From Gossypium raimondii (Eukaryota; Streptophyta; Magnoliopsida; Malvales; Malvaceae), in NCBI RefSeq assembly GCF_025698545.1, contig NC_068569.1, forward strand, positions 7,502,001 to 7,566,000: a stretch of 64,000 nt of DNA, written 5' to 3'. The translations under genes were made by a program, and so were the position numbers. A model generated the notes under the pieces. It was not told the origin of the DNA and made no database searches. It worked only from the letters and a program-made list of their open reading frames with translations. This document shows, piece after piece, positions 63,593 to 64,000 of the stretch (positions are counted from its first letter, which is position 1; every line of letters begins with the position of its first letter).

Positions 63593-64000
63593 ATCTGCAT
63601 TTTTTCCTTATTTGGGTGGTCGAGAACAAAAGAAAAATGTTGAATCTTGTACTAAGGAATTCAATGTTGGGTTTTTTGTTTGAATTATTATGTATTGACT
63701 GAATAATGTTGATACATATGTTACCAATGAGATGGAGCTATGGGTTCTCAGGGTGGATCTCAGATAATGAATTAGGGTTTGATATTCAAGCACACCATTG
63801 TTTCTTTTGCAGGGTTAGTGTTTTGTATAGTTCACTAGTTCAAAGAATAATATAGGATATTAGGATAACATCATTTTGGAAATGGTTAGCTGGTTTTAGC
63901 TTTTCTTTCTTTCTAGAGTTCTCACCATTTATATTTATTTGTCACCTAAGGTTTTTTTTAAACTTATGAGCCCAAAAGGATTCCAGTTTTCTTCATCTTC
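63593..64000. other. 3' UTR and downstream region
   Basis: Contains the 3' UTR of the small basic protein gene and non-coding sequence to the window end. No further gene was recognised. Confidence 0.5.

Overview
The window is nuclear DNA of a flowering plant. The genes are intron-rich with GT/AG boundaries, long AT-rich spacers lie between them, and nested transposons are frequent. The gene families and the repeats (PMD-bearing Mutator-like elements, Gypsy LTRs that start TGTAACA or TGTAATA, GGGCCGGG-rich MITEs) fit a eudicot, most likely cotton (Gossypium). The genus is an inference from family resemblance, not a database match.

Layout: 1-1447 (+) is the 3' end of a kinesin-5 gene. It converges on 2801-6856 (-), a single-ORF homologue of the INO80-associated factor NFRKB with introns in both UTRs. 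Between 8486 and 14305 lies a ~2.9-kb head-to-tail duplication, each copy holding a two-exon WUSCHEL-related homeobox gene (WOX3-like, -). The copies differ almost only in homopolymer or dinucleotide length, and each carries different damage: a 1-bp loss at the end of exon 1 in copy 1, and a scrambled WUS box in copy 2. From 16458 to 25541 there is a decayed ~9-kb Mutator-like element with long TIRs, a plant-mobile-domain (PMD) pseudogene and a MURA transposase pseudogene split by a 2.5-kb solo LTR with a perfect 5-bp target-site duplication. From 31457 to 38490 a second TIR-bounded element holds a PMD relic and a truncated LTR retroelement whose 3' LTR was itself hit by a 2.9-kb solo LTR.

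From 40970 to 48024 there are two laccase relics: a heavily decayed one, and a nearly complete LAC17-type gene with a nonsense codon and frameshifts. A small Copia element interrupts its fourth intron and has an unusual junction that repeats 39 bp of the laccase flank. A 751-bp foldback MITE with a 9-bp TSD sits at 50314-51064.

The right part is gene-rich. 51712-55385 (-) is a ten-coding-exon PRR3/PRR7-clade clock pseudo-response regulator (693 aa) with uORFs in its leader. 57481-59647 (-) is a six-exon group-A MAP kinase (MPK13-like, 371 aa). 61600-63592 (+) is a small basic protein, possibly a mitoribosomal mL59/mL64-type subunit, behind a 1.4-kb leader intron.

The intact genes act in separate processes (mitosis, chromatin, circadian timing, MAPK signalling, possibly mitochondrial translation). 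I saw no operon-like or gene-cluster system. The most informative signals are structural: the WOX duplication, the chimeric Copia/laccase junction and the nested PMD-MULEs. Exon boundaries were read by eye and a few may be off by a base or two.
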